From positions 101,835 through 165,834 of the forward strand of contig PMLJ01000048.1 of assembly GCA_003158855.1 (NCBI GenBank): 64,000 nt of DNA, written 5' to 3'. A program made the translations under genes and the position numbers. Of the stretch, positions 10,030-18,466 are shown one piece after another. Source of the DNA: Acidimicrobiaceae bacterium. GTDB lineage: Bacteria; Actinomycetota; Acidimicrobiia; Acidimicrobiales; RAAP-2. The notes under the pieces were generated by a model. The model made no database searches, had not been told where the DNA came from, and saw only the letters and a program-made list of their open reading frames with translations. Each line of letters starts with the position of its first letter. Positions within the stretch are counted from its first letter, which is position 1.

Positions 10030-11276
10030 AGTACGGACTCCTCCTTGGTCGGGTCCCAGCTGGCCAGGTCCTTCAGGCGCGGGTCATTCGAGAATACCTC
10101 GATGATCGGCCGCTTCAGTGCCAAGCGACGCATGATTATCTCTGCTTCGATCGTCTGATTCCAGAGCAGCAGCGACACGACGACGCCGGTGGACCCGGCG
10201 CGCGCGGTGCGCCCCGAGCGGTGGATGTACGCCTTGTGGTCTTCTGGCGGATCGAAGTGCATGACGCAGTCGACGCCGTCGATGTGCAGACCGCGCGCGG
10301 CGACGTCGGTCGCCACCAGCACCGCGAGCTTGTCCGCGCCGAAGTCGGCGAGCGCCTTCTCGCGCTGGCTCTGGCGCAGGTCGCCGTGGATCGCGGCGGC
10401 GTCAACGCCTTCCTTCTGGAGCTGTTCGACTAGGCGGTCGGCCCCGCGCTTGGTGCGACAGAAGATGATGGTCTTGTCGAACGACTTGCAGATCGTGGCG
10501 GCGACCTTGATGCGGTCCATCTGATGGACGTTGAAGAAGTGGTGCACCATCAGCGACACGGTCTGGGTGTCGCTCGCGACTTCGTGGAAGACCGGGTCGG
10601 TGAGGTAACGCTTCACCAGGCGGTCGACCGCCCCGTCGAGGGTCGCCGAGAACAGCAGCGTCTGATGCGGGTGCTCGGCGATGCGCCGAAGGACCCATTC
10701 GACCTGGGGCATGAAACCCATGTCGGCCATGCGGTCCGCTTCGTCGAGCACGAGGACGTCGAGGTTCTCGACGTTCAGCTCGCCGCGGTCGCCGAGGTCG
10801 ATCAGTCGACCGGGCGTAGCGATGATGACGTCACAGCCCCTTCGAAGCGACTTCACCTGGCGCTCGATGTCGGCGCCGCCGTAGACGGCGTTCACGTGCA
10901 GACCGAGCGCCTTTCCGAGGGGTTCGAGCACTTCGTGGACCTGGACGGCGAGTTCGCGGGTCGGCAGCAGCACCAGCCCGCGCGGGCGCGCGGGCCCGCC
11001 TTCGCCAGTTGAGAAGGACTTCCCGGCGGCGATGCGCTGAAGCATCGGGAGCCCGAAGCCCAGGGTCTTGCCTGATCCGGTCTTGGCCTTTCCACAGATG
11101 TCGCGTCCGGCCAGGGCGTCGTGGATGGTCATGGCCTGGATCGGGAAGGCGGTCGTTATGCCCTGCTTCTCGAGGACGGCGCAGAGTTCTGCTTGGACGC
11201 CGAGGCCGGCGAAGGTCATATTGGTTGCGTATGAGTCCTGTGAGGACGTCACAGGCTCGAGGGTTTCACTACTCAC
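10026..11276 (-). CDS. DEAD-box RNA helicase
   Basis: A 416-residue DEAD-box ATP-dependent RNA helicase. The Q-motif region is followed by Walker A AKTGSGKT (64-71), then PTRELAVQV (Ia), TPGRLIDLG (Ib), VLDEADRMADMGF (II), FSATLD (III), IIFCRTKRGADRL (IV), VATDVAARGLHIDGV (V) and HRSGRTARAG (VI). It fits the RhlE/CsdA-type class without a long C-terminal extension and probably acts in RNA unwinding or ribosome assembly. The start used is GTG at 11276; the in-frame ATG about 19 codons later (NMTFAGLG) is an alternative. It heads a two-gene unit with the PIG-L gene. Confidence 0.95.
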   Translation of the reverse strand: MSSETLEPVTSSQDSYATNMTFAGLGVQAELCAVLEKQGITTAFPIQAMTIHDALAGRDICGKAKTGSGKTLGFGLPMLQRIAAGKSFSTGEGGPARPRGLVLLPTRELAVQVHEVLEPLGKALGLHVNAVYGGADIERQVKSLRRGCDVIIATPGRLIDLGDRGELNVENLDVLVLDEADRMADMGFMPQVEWVLRRIAEHPHQTLLFSATLDGAVDRLVKRYLTDPVFHEVASDTQTVSLMVHHFFNVHQMDRIKVAATICKSFDKTIIFCRTKRGADRLVEQLQKEGVDAAAIHGDLRQSQREKALADFGADKLAVLVATDVAARGLHIDGVDCVMHFDPPEDHKAYIHRSGRTARAGSTGVVVSLLLWNQTIEAEIIMRRLALKRPIIEVFSNDPRLKDLASWDPTKEESVL

Positions 11277-11407
11277 GGGACAAACGGTCTTTTCTCGGTT
11301 GGACCCGGAACCGGCGTTCGAAAGTGTGGGCCCAAGCTCAATTCGTAGAGCTTCCCCTCTAGTCTACGTGAGAGATTCCCTTGTTCACCAGAAACTTAAG
11401 GAGCACC

Positions 11408-11872
11408 ATGGCACGACTCGAAGCGGGCGCGAAGGCCCCCGCCTTCACCCTGGAGGACCAGAACGGCAAGAAGGTCGCGCTGAAGGACCTCGCGGGCGAG
11501 CGTTTCGTCCTCTACTTCTACCCCGCCGACGACACTCCGGGTTGCACGAAGGAGGCGTGCCAGTTCAACGACGAGACCACCCGGTTCAAGAAGCTCGGCG
11601 TCACGGTGCTCGGCGTGTCACCCGACGGGGCGGAGAAGCACATCGCCTTTCGAAAGAAGTACGGGCTCGGCTTCGACCTGCTCAGCGATCCCGGCAAGAA
11701 GGTCATGGAGAAGTACGGGGCGTTCGGCGAGAAGATGATGTACGGCAAGAAGGTGCTCGGCGTGATCCGCTCGACGTTCGTCATCGGGCCGACCGGAAAG
11801 ATCGAGCACGCCTGGTACGCGGTGCGAGCCGACGGCCACGCCGCCAAGGTGCTCAGCTCGCTCGAGGGCTAA
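11408..11872 (+). CDS. bcp: Thioredoxin-dependent thiol peroxidase (Bcp/PrxQ)
   Basis: A 154-residue atypical 2-Cys peroxiredoxin that reduces hydroperoxides at the expense of thioredoxin. The active site PADDTPGCTKEACQFND carries the peroxidatic Cys46 and a resolving Cys51, the alpha2-type PrxQ arrangement. ATG at 11408 is chosen over an earlier in-frame start because AAGGAG lies 5-6 nt upstream and the resulting N-terminus (MARLEAGAKAPAF) is standard. It is divergent from the helicase gene, and its stop directly abuts the stop of the convergent dedA. Confidence 0.95.
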   Translation: MARLEAGAKAPAFTLEDQNGKKVALKDLAGERFVLYFYPADDTPGCTKEACQFNDETTRFKKLGVTVLGVSPDGAEKHIAFRKKYGLGFDLLSDPGKKVMEKYGAFGEKMMYGKKVLGVIRSTFVIGPTGKIEHAWYAVRADGHAAKVLSSLEG

Positions 11873-12499
11873 CTAACTCGCGTTGTGGCGACGCACCGTG
11901 CGGATGCGGTGCCAGAGGCCCGCGACCAGCACCAGCACGATCAGGATGATGATCGGGTACTGCGCGTAGTGGAAGTCCTTGCTCACGCGGTCCCAGTTAC
12001 TTCCCGCCGCGTAGCCGAGGCCCGCGAGCAACGCGACCCACGCGGCTGAACCAATCGTGGTGAGGATCGCGAAGGGTCCGCGCTTCATCTCGGCGAGTCC
12101 CGCCGGCACCGAAATGAAGCTTCGCACCACCGGCAGCACCCTTCCGACCAGCACCGAGATCGCGCCGTACTTCTCGAACCAACGCTCGGCCGAGTCGAGG
12201 TCCTTGTGCGTGAGGAGCAACCACTTGCCCCAGCGGTCGACGATGGTGCGTCCCGCGCTGCGCCCGACCTCGTAAGCGATGATCGCGCCGACCAGCGAGC
12301 CAATGGTGCCGTCGACGATCACTGCCCATACCGAGAACTGCGCATGGCCCGTCAGCGCCGTGGTGCACAGGGCCCCCGCGAACCCGTAGGCGACCTCGGA
12401 GGGTATGGGAAGGCAGGCCGAGGAGAGCACCGAGAGCACGAAGATGGCGAAGTAGCCGTAATGAGTTATGAATGACTGCATTCGTCCATTCTGACTCAT
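11873..12499 (-). CDS. DedA family membrane protein
   Basis: A 208-residue DedA/SNARE-associated (VTT domain) integral membrane protein. Characteristic segments are SSACLPIPSEVAYGFAGAL at the N-terminus and the re-entrant motif around VGRVLPVVRSFISVPAGLAEM, followed by GSAAWVALLAGLGYAAG and a C-terminal helix (IIILIVLVLVAGL). DedA proteins act in envelope lipid or undecaprenyl-phosphate recycling and proton-motive-force-dependent drug tolerance; which applies here is unknown. The frame is open far upstream, and I chose ATG at 12499 (MSQNGRMQSF). ATG at 12481 (MQSFITHYGY) is equally possible. Confidence 0.9.
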   Translation of the reverse strand: MSQNGRMQSFITHYGYFAIFVLSVLSSACLPIPSEVAYGFAGALCTTALTGHAQFSVWAVIVDGTIGSLVGAIIAYEVGRSAGRTIVDRWGKWLLLTHKDLDSAERWFEKYGAISVLVGRVLPVVRSFISVPAGLAEMKRGPFAILTTIGSAAWVALLAGLGYAAGSNWDRVSKDFHYAQYPIIILIVLVLVAGLWHRIRTVRRHNAS

Positions 12500-12553
12500 G
12501 GCCGAGTCCGCCGCGGGCCCGCCGTTTCGGGCAGACTTCAGGCGGGGGGTGTC

Positions 12554-13612
12554 ATGAACAAGGTTCCACAGATCGCCGACGTCGAGGCCTCGTGGCTCGC
12601 GGCCCGACTCGGTCTCGAAGGCGAGTTCGAGCTCGACGTTGAGCCGGTGGGATCGGGCCAGGTCGCCAACTGCTACCGGCTCACCCTCACGGACCGCGAC
12701 GGTGCGGCGACGAGCGTCATCGCCAAGGCTCCTTCGTTGGACGAGACGAGCCGGTCCACGGCGTCGATGCAGCATCTGTACCTGCGCGAGACATCCTTCT
12801 ACCACGTGCTCGCCCAGAACGTCGCGACGCGCACCCCGAAGTGCTTTTTCGTGCAACACGACGAGGACGACAACTTCCTGCTCCTGCTCGAGGACATGTC
12901 CCCCGCGCGGATCGTTGACCAGTTCGACAGTCTCGACCTCGAAACCGCGAAGAACGGACTCGAGCATCTGGCGGGGCTGCACGGACCCACCACAGGGCTC
13001 GACGAACTGCACGGCGCCACCTGGCTCGGCGGGGTCGCCACGTCCCTGAAGCCACTCTACGAAGCCGTGCTGCCCGCGCTCTTCCAGGAGTTCCTCGAGC
13101 GCTACGTGAACGAGATCGACGACGAGACGGCGGCGTTCATCCGTCGTCTGGGCGAGAACCTCTCGGCGTTCAGCGACTACGACGCCTACGCGCCGTGCGT
13201 CGTCCACGGGGACTTTCGCACCGACAACCTGCTCTTCGACGCCCGCGACGCCGAGGTCGCGCTCTGCGTCGTCGACTGGCAGACCATCGGGGTCGCCAGT
13301 CCCATGCTCGACGTGGCGTACTTCCTCACGACGAGCTTGAGTGTGGCGGACCGCGAAGCCCACGAGGAGGAGCTCCTCGCCTTCTACCTGGAGCAACTCG
13401 CCGTCTTCGGCGTGGATCTGCCCCTCGACGTCGCTCGAAGCGAATTCGCCCGCTACACGCTGCAGCCGGTCGTGATGCTGGTCTGCGCCGCGGGGCTCGT
13501 CGAGCGCACCGAGCGCGGCGACCGGATGTTCCTGTCGATGATCGATCGAGGCATCCGCGCCGCGCGCGCGTGGGACGCGTTCGGCGAGTTGGAGCGACAT
13601 GCTTCTGCCTGA
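12554..13612 (+). CDS. Phosphotransferase (APH/ecdysteroid-kinase-like)
   Basis: A 352-residue protein kinase-like-fold phosphotransferase. The catalytic loop is VVHGDFRTDN (His218, Asp220), and the metal-binding Asp241 lies in VVDWQTIG. The N-lobe has VGSGQVANCYRLTL with the expected lysine in VIAKAP. Homologues in actinobacteria phosphorylate small hydroxylated molecules, but the substrate is not known. The 3' end overlaps the next gene by 14 nt, so the pair is an operon and likely acts in one pathway, possibly catabolism of a lipid or sterol-like compound (inference from the partner's lipocalin-like fold). Confidence 0.85.
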   Translation: MNKVPQIADVEASWLAARLGLEGEFELDVEPVGSGQVANCYRLTLTDRDGAATSVIAKAPSLDETSRSTASMQHLYLRETSFYHVLAQNVATRTPKCFFVQHDEDDNFLLLLEDMSPARIVDQFDSLDLETAKNGLEHLAGLHGPTTGLDELHGATWLGGVATSLKPLYEAVLPALFQEFLERYVNEIDDETAAFIRRLGENLSAFSDYDAYAPCVVHGDFRTDNLLFDARDAEVALCVVDWQTIGVASPMLDVAYFLTTSLSVADREAHEEELLAFYLEQLAVFGVDLPLDVARSEFARYTLQPVVMLVCAAGLVERTERGDRMFLSMIDRGIRAARAWDAFGELERHASA

Positions 13613-14657
13613 AGACGACTATCCGCTGCACCAGAGCGCGCGGCCACTCGCCCACGCCATGGACGGCCACCCGAACGCCTACGACCGCTTCTGGTTCAAC
13701 GGCTACAACGAGGAGTTCTACTTCGCGCTCGCGCTCGGCCTCTACCCGAACCGTGGGGTCATTGACGCGGCGTTCTCCGTCGTGCTCGCCAACCACCAGT
13801 ATTCGGTCTTCGCGAGCGACGCGCTCGTCGGGCGCCCGACCGCCGTGGGTCCCGTCAGCATCGAGATCATCGAGCCGCTGCGCGTGAACCGTATTCGAGT
13901 CGACGCGCCCGAGCAGGCGATATTCGCCGACTTGGTCTACCGACAGCGCTCCGCCACGTGCGAAGAGCCCCGCCAGACCATGTACGACGGACCGAGGATC
14001 TTCATGGACGTGACTCGCGCGACCCAGCTCGGCACGTGGTCGGGATGGATCGAGACTCCCGAGGGACGCTTCGAGCTACCCGGCGACGTGGTCGGCACGA
14101 AGGACCGCTCGTGGGGAGTGCGCCCGGTCGGCGAACCGCTCCCCGGGGCGCCGAGCACCCGGGCGCCCCAGCTCTGCTTCTTGTGGGCGCCGCTCAACTT
14201 CGCCGACCGTGGCCTCCACTTCATGACGTTCAATGATTCGAGCGGCAACGCGCTCAGCCGCTCGGCGTCGCTCCTGCCGTTGCGTGACGACGGGGAAGCG
14301 GTCGCGACGTCGGGATCGCTCGAGCTCCGTCTGCAGCCGGGAACGCGCTGGCTCAGAAGCGCGCTGCTCACCATGGGCGCGGACGAGATCGAACTGACGC
14401 CGATCCTGCGCTTCCAAATGCGCGGCGCGGGCTATTCGCATCCGGAGTTCGCCCACGGCCGTTGGCACGGCGGGCCGGTGCGGGCGGGCGAGGTCCTCGC
14501 CCTCGATGAGCTCGACCCGCTCGACTACGCGAACATCCACGTGCAGCACGTGGTGCGCGCGACGTCGTCGCGAGGCACCGGCCTCGGCGTGCTCGAACAG
14601 TTGATCATCGGGCCCTACGGGCCCTGCGGTCTCGAGGGCCTCCTCGACGGGGCCTAG
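13599..14657 (+). CDS. Conserved hypothetical protein, AttH/lipocalin-like (DUF7064/7065 type)
   Basis: A 352-residue soluble protein with no signal peptide or membrane segment. The N-terminus (FWFNGYNEEFYFALALGLYP) and the beta-rich remainder with repeated Trp-containing strands (GTWSGWIETPEGRF, KDRSWGVRPVG) resemble the paired lipocalin domains of AttH-like or tyrosine-protein phosphatase-like DUF proteins that often accompany APH-type kinases in actinobacteria. KDRSWGVR is the best conserved stretch by eye. It is translationally coupled to the upstream phosphotransferase (14-nt overlap) and converges on mutM through a shared CTAG. I cannot name a reaction. Confidence 0.7.
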   Translation: MLLPEDDYPLHQSARPLAHAMDGHPNAYDRFWFNGYNEEFYFALALGLYPNRGVIDAAFSVVLANHQYSVFASDALVGRPTAVGPVSIEIIEPLRVNRIRVDAPEQAIFADLVYRQRSATCEEPRQTMYDGPRIFMDVTRATQLGTWSGWIETPEGRFELPGDVVGTKDRSWGVRPVGEPLPGAPSTRAPQLCFLWAPLNFADRGLHFMTFNDSSGNALSRSASLLPLRDDGEAVATSGSLELRLQPGTRWLRSALLTMGADEIELTPILRFQMRGAGYSHPEFAHGRWHGGPVRAGEVLALDELDPLDYANIHVQHVVRATSSRGTGLGVLEQLIIGPYGPCGLEGLLDGA

Positions 14658-15439
14658 GGCTGGTGGACCGAGCACCAGTAGGTGGTTCGCCCACCCACCG
14701 TCGCCGACAACATGCTGCCCCCGTCGAGCGGGCAGTGCCCGCCGGGGAAACGCCCCTCCATGTGCTCGCCGGTGTGGGACCCGCCACGGCGTTGGAGGGT
14801 CCGCATGGTCTGGGTGAACGCCTTGTAGAGGCGATTTCGGTCGTCGGTCGATAACAGCGCCGTCGGCGTCCTCGGATCGATGCCCGCGCGAAAGAGGATC
14901 TCGTCGCCGAGCAGGTTGCCAACGCCCGCCACCACCGACTGGTCGAGGAGGCGCGCCTTGATCGCCGGCCCTTCGCCTCGCGCGATGCGCAGGACGCCCA
15001 CGAACTCCTTGCGGGTGAGCGAGAGCGCGTCGGGCCCCAGCTCGCTGAGGTCCGGGTCGATCTCGCACCTCGCGAGCCGACGCGGATCGTGCAGCACGAG
15101 CTTGCGGCCGTCGTCGAACTCGAGGCCGGCGCGCACCCAGTCGGACTTGTAGGTGTGGGGGCCGTAGAAGAGCCCGTCGATGGCGGCGTCATCGTCGATG
15201 AGGAGCACCCCGGTCATCCCGAAACGCATGCCGAGGGTGACCCCGGTGGTTTCGAGCAGCATCAGCTTGCCGCGCCGCGAGGTCCCGGTCACGGTGAGGC
15301 CCTTGACGGTACGCGCCCACGCCGACGGCGACGTCAGTTTCTTCGCGGCGAAGACGTCCGCCCAGCCCCGCACGACCGTGGCGCCCACCACGCGATCGGC
15401 GAGCATTCGATACGACTCCACTTCGAGGACTTCGGGCAC
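14654..15439 (-). CDS. mutM: Formamidopyrimidine-DNA glycosylase family protein (Fpg/Nei)
   Basis: A 261-residue base-excision repair glycosylase/AP lyase. GTG at 15439 is chosen as start because it places PEVLEVE directly after the initiator, so Pro2 and Glu3 become the catalytic N-terminus. The helix-two-turn-helix region (LLDQSVVAGVGNLLGDEILFRAGIDP written as VVAGVGNLLGDEILFRAGI) is intact. The C-terminal zinc finger is present but atypical in spacing (GGHCPLDGGSM ... TTYWCSVHQ, using Cys and His). The substrate, oxidised purines (Fpg) or pyrimidines (Nei), is not settled by sequence. It diverges from the FrhB-like gene, with 53 bp between starts. Confidence 0.88.
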   Translation of the reverse strand: MPEVLEVESYRMLADRVVGATVVRGWADVFAAKKLTSPSAWARTVKGLTVTGTSRRGKLMLLETTGVTLGMRFGMTGVLLIDDDAAIDGLFYGPHTYKSDWVRAGLEFDDGRKLVLHDPRRLARCEIDPDLSELGPDALSLTRKEFVGVLRIARGEGPAIKARLLDQSVVAGVGNLLGDEILFRAGIDPRTPTALLSTDDRNRLYKAFTQTMRTLQRRGGSHTGEHMEGRFPGGHCPLDGGSMLSATVGGRTTYWCSVHQP

Positions 15440-15492
15440 GGGCGCAGCGTACCCCCAACTCAACTTCGAGACGTCCTTACTAAGGTTGGACC

Positions 15493-16617
15493 ATGGCTTT
15501 AGAGAAACCGCAATGGAAAGAGCTCTTCAGTGAGGTCGTCACGTCCGGACTCTGCACGGGCTGCGCGGCCTGCGTGGTCGCGTGCCCCCACGACGTGCTC
15601 GACTACGAGTCGAACGACGGGATCTACAAGCCCTGGCACCTCGACATCGACGGCGGCCGCGAGGACTGCACCCACGGCGTGAAGGGCTGCACGATGTGCA
15701 CCAGGGCCTGCCCGCGCTTTCGCAACTGGGAAGGCGAGATTGACACGCACCGTTTCGCGCGCGAGCGCACCGACGACGAGGTCTGGGGCATCGGCGACGT
15801 GCTGCTCGCGCGCTCGAGCGACCCCTCGGTCCTCGAGAACGGGCAGGACGGGGGCTTCGTCTCGACGCTGCTGATCTACGCCCTCGAGCACGACGTCATC
15901 GACGCCGCGCTCGTGAGCGGGCTCGAGGGCGACGGCTCGACGTGGCGCGCCACGCCGCGCGTGGCGCGCAACCGCGACGAGGTGCTCGACACCGCGAAGT
16001 CGCGCTACACCTACAGCGCGAACCTGCTCGCCTACCCCGAAGCCGTCGAGGGCGGCGCCGAGCGCATCGCACTCGTCGGCATGGGCTGCATGGCGTCGGC
16101 GACCGGCGCGATGCAAACACGCAAGGCCGGCAAGATCGCGCGCCGACTCAGCCTCACGATCGGGCTGCTCTGCTCCAAGACCTTCGACGACGCGATCTTC
16201 GAGGAGCTCTTCGAGGCGAAGTACAACATCAAGCGCTCCGACATCAAGAAGATGAACATCAAGGGCGTCTTCCAGATCTGGACCCACGACGGCAACTTCC
16301 ACGAGGTCCCGCTGAAGGAGGCCCACGCGTACACCCGCGAGGGCTGCACGCAGTGCCCCGACTTCGCGGCCGAGCACGCCGATATCTCGACGGGGGGCAT
16401 CGGGGCCTTCGGCGACTGGACGCTCGTCATCGTGCGAACAGACCAGGGCCGGGCGCTGATGAGCGCGCTGGTCGAGCACGGCCTCATCGAGACCCGCCCC
16501 GGCGACGACGACCCCGGTGCGGTGGCCCTGCTGCACAAGCTCGCCCAGCTGTCGCGAAAGCGCTGGCCCGCGGACGCGAACCCCGGTCCGCGTCGCATCC
16601 CAGTGAAGATCAACTAG
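15493..16617 (+). CDS. Coenzyme F420 hydrogenase/dehydrogenase beta subunit family protein (FrhB-like)
   Basis: A 374-residue iron-sulfur flavoprotein. A ferredoxin-like cluster site lies at Cys21, 24, 27 and 31 (CTGCAACVVACP), and a second set occurs near 56-73 (CTHGVKGCTMCTRACPRF). The remainder matches the FrhB/FpoF N- and C-domains (DGGFVSTLLIYALEHDVIDAAL, CTQCPDFAAEHADISTGGIG). The family oxidises or reduces F420 or related deazaflavins, or acts as a ferredoxin-linked reductase. ATG at 15493 is preceded by TAAGG. It is 20 nt upstream of the histidine phosphatase gene and may be co-transcribed with it. Confidence 0.87.
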   Translation: MALEKPQWKELFSEVVTSGLCTGCAACVVACPHDVLDYESNDGIYKPWHLDIDGGREDCTHGVKGCTMCTRACPRFRNWEGEIDTHRFARERTDDEVWGIGDVLLARSSDPSVLENGQDGGFVSTLLIYALEHDVIDAALVSGLEGDGSTWRATPRVARNRDEVLDTAKSRYTYSANLLAYPEAVEGGAERIALVGMGCMASATGAMQTRKAGKIARRLSLTIGLLCSKTFDDAIFEELFEAKYNIKRSDIKKMNIKGVFQIWTHDGNFHEVPLKEAHAYTREGCTQCPDFAAEHADISTGGIGAFGDWTLVIVRTDQGRALMSALVEHGLIETRPGDDDPGAVALLHKLAQLSRKRWPADANPGPRRIPVKIN

Positions 16618-16637
16618 GCGAACGTTAAAGTCGTTCC

Positions 16638-17276
16638 ATGGCGTCATCCCCTTCGTTCACGACGATCCTCCTCGTACGCCACGGCGCGACCGCGACGACC
16701 GGCACCGTGCTGCCCGGAAGAGCGGCGGGTCTGCACCTCGCCGAGAAGGGAGTCGCCCAGGCGGAGGGCGTCGCCCGGCGAATCGCCGAGCTGGGAAAGA
16801 AGCCCGTCGCCGTGTACGTCTCGCCCCTGGAGCGCGCCCGCGAGACCGCGGCGCCCATCGCCCAAGCCCTGAAACTGCGTCCCGTCGCAGAACGCGGCCT
16901 CCTCGAGTGCGATTTCGGCTCCTGGACCGGGAAGAAGCTGGACCTGCTTCGCCGCAAACCCGAATGGAAGACCGTGCTCAACGCCCCGAGCACCTTCCGG
17001 TTCCCCGAGGGCGAGTCGTTCGCCGAGATGCAGCTTCGGATGTGGAGCACGCTCGAAAAACTGGCGCGCACGCACCGGAATCGGACCATCGTGGTCGTGA
17101 GCCACGCCGACACCATCAAGGCGGCCGTCACCTACGCCATGGGGGTCCCCCTCGACCTGTTCCAGCGCACCGTCATCTCGACCTGCTCGGTCAGCGCCAT
17201 CGCGTTCACCAACTCCACGCCGGTGGTCTTGTGCGTGAACAACACCGGTTCCCTGAAGGAGCTCGCACCGTCATGA
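16638..17276 (+). CDS. Histidine phosphatase family protein (MSMEG_4193 type)
   Basis: A 212-residue branch-1 histidine phosphatase. The catalytic RHG is at 14-16 (LLVRHGATAT), then VSPLERARETA, the acid LLECDFGSWTGKKL, and VVVSHADTIKAAV with the second catalytic His. It is the first gene of the conserved actinobacterial trio phosphatase - DUF3090 - SCO1664-like, which in other species sits near mshC. The DUF3090 gene starts 4 nt inside its 3' end (ATGA at 17273-17276). The substrate is unknown. Confidence 0.9.
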   Translation: MASSPSFTTILLVRHGATATTGTVLPGRAAGLHLAEKGVAQAEGVARRIAELGKKPVAVYVSPLERARETAAPIAQALKLRPVAERGLLECDFGSWTGKKLDLLRRKPEWKTVLNAPSTFRFPEGESFAEMQLRMWSTLEKLARTHRNRTIVVVSHADTIKAAVTYAMGVPLDLFQRTVISTCSVSAIAFTNSTPVVLCVNNTGSLKELAPS

Positions 17277-17752
17277 ACTACGTCTTTGACGCCCCCGACA
17301 AGGTGATGGTGGGCGTGCTCGGCGAGGTCGGCAACCGGCTCTTTCTGTTGCAGGCCCGCCAGGGCCGCCGCCTGGTCATCGTGAAGTGCGAGAAGCTGCA
17401 GCTGAGTGCCCTCGCCGAGTGGCTGGCCCAGGTCGTCGGCACCCTGGGCCGCCCGGGACACCTCCCCAGCGACTTCGTCCTCGAGCCCGAGTACGAGGAG
17501 GACTTCGTGGTCGGTGACATCGCGATCGCCGTCGACGAGGAGAACGAGACCGTCGAGGTCTCGCTCGAATCGATCGAGGAGGACGACGCCCTCGAGCTGA
17601 CCCTCTCGAAGGAGTGGGCCGGCGGGCTCGCCATCGCCATCACCCGTCTCGTCGAGGCCGGACGTCCCCCGTGCCCCCTCTGCGGCGGACCCCTCGACCC
17701 CCAGGGCCACGACTGTCCCCGCACCAACGGACACCGGCCACCGATCCGCTAG
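17273..17752 (+). CDS. DUF3090 family protein
   Basis: A 159-residue conserved actinobacterial protein. It begins MNYVFDAPDKVMVGVLGEVG, continues with RLFLLQARQGRRLVIVKCEKLQ, and ends with a short treble-clef-like zinc motif CPLCGGPLDPQGHDCPRTNGH. That C-terminal CxxC...HxC is typical of DUF3090. Its function is unknown. ATG at 17273 lies 4 nt inside the upstream phosphatase gene, giving translational coupling, and the SCO1664-type gene follows after 6 nt. The pattern suggests a three-protein complex or pathway, which is inference. Confidence 0.92.
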   Translation: MNYVFDAPDKVMVGVLGEVGNRLFLLQARQGRRLVIVKCEKLQLSALAEWLAQVVGTLGRPGHLPSDFVLEPEYEEDFVVGDIAIAVDEENETVEVSLESIEEDDALELTLSKEWAGGLAIAITRLVEAGRPPCPLCGGPLDPQGHDCPRTNGHRPPIR

Positions 17753-17758
17753 GGCCGG

Positions 17759-18466
17759 ATGAACCGCGACGAACAGCGAACACTCCTGAGCGAGGGTTCC
17801 ATCGCGGTCGAAGGTCGCGTGGCGGGGTCGTCGAACCAGGCGCTGCTCGTGACCGTCTCGCTCGGCGGGTCATCGGCGCTGGCCTGCTACAAGCCCGAAG
17901 CCGGTGAGCGCCCGCTCTGGGACTTCCCCGACGGCCTGTGGCGCCGCGAGGTCGCCGCCTACGAGCTCGACGTCGTGCTCGAGACCGACCTCGTGCCCAC
18001 GACCGTCGTTCGAGAGGACGCGCCCTTCGGAATCGGCTCGCTGCAGTGGTGGGTCCAGGACAACCTCGAGGACCACTACTTCACGCTTCGCGAACGCCCC
18101 GAACTCTACGACTGGTTCGCGTCGTTGGCGGCCTTCGACGTGGTGGCGAACAACGCGGACCGCAAGGCCGGCCACGTCCTCTTCGACGGGGTGCGCTGCT
18201 GGGCCATCGACAACGGGCTGTGCTTCCACGAGGAGGAGAAGCTGCGAACCGTCATCTGGGAGTACGCCGGGCTGCAGATCAACCCCCACCTGCTCGAGCG
18301 CATCGACCGGTTCGCCCAAGGTGACGTCGGCGCTCTCGCCAACTTCTTGAACGCCCACGAGCTCGCCTTCGCCCAGATGCGCGCGCACAACCTCGTCGAG
18401 AGCTCGCAGTACCCGACGCCCGACGACGATCGCGACTGGCCGCCCTATCCCTGGCCGCTCATCTAG
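17759..18466 (+). CDS. SCO1664 family protein (HipA/PI3K-like kinase fold)
   Basis: A 235-residue protein of the SCO1664 family, third gene of the conserved trio. Kinase-like features are ALACYKPEAGERPLWDFPDG (a glycine/lysine-rich N-lobe segment), the catalytic-loop-like NNADRKAGHVL, and the metal-binding-like AIDNGLCFH, resembling HipA and phosphatidylinositol kinase-type folds. Activity has not been shown as far as I know. Its stop shares CTAG at 18463-18466 with the stop of the opposing MFS gene. Here the trio is not followed by mshC as in some relatives. Confidence 0.88.
   Translation: MNRDEQRTLLSEGSIAVEGRVAGSSNQALLVTVSLGGSSALACYKPEAGERPLWDFPDGLWRREVAAYELDVVLETDLVPTTVVREDAPFGIGSLQWWVQDNLEDHYFTLRERPELYDWFASLAAFDVVANNADRKAGHVLFDGVRCWAIDNGLCFHEEEKLRTVIWEYAGLQINPHLLERIDRFAQGDVGALANFLNAHELAFAQMRAHNLVESSQYPTPDDDRDWPPYPWPLI

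Noticed and set aside
12500..13600. N-terminal extension of the DedA frame
   Set aside because: It is antisense to the phosphotransferase gene, which has clear kinase motifs, and DedA proteins are about 200 residues.
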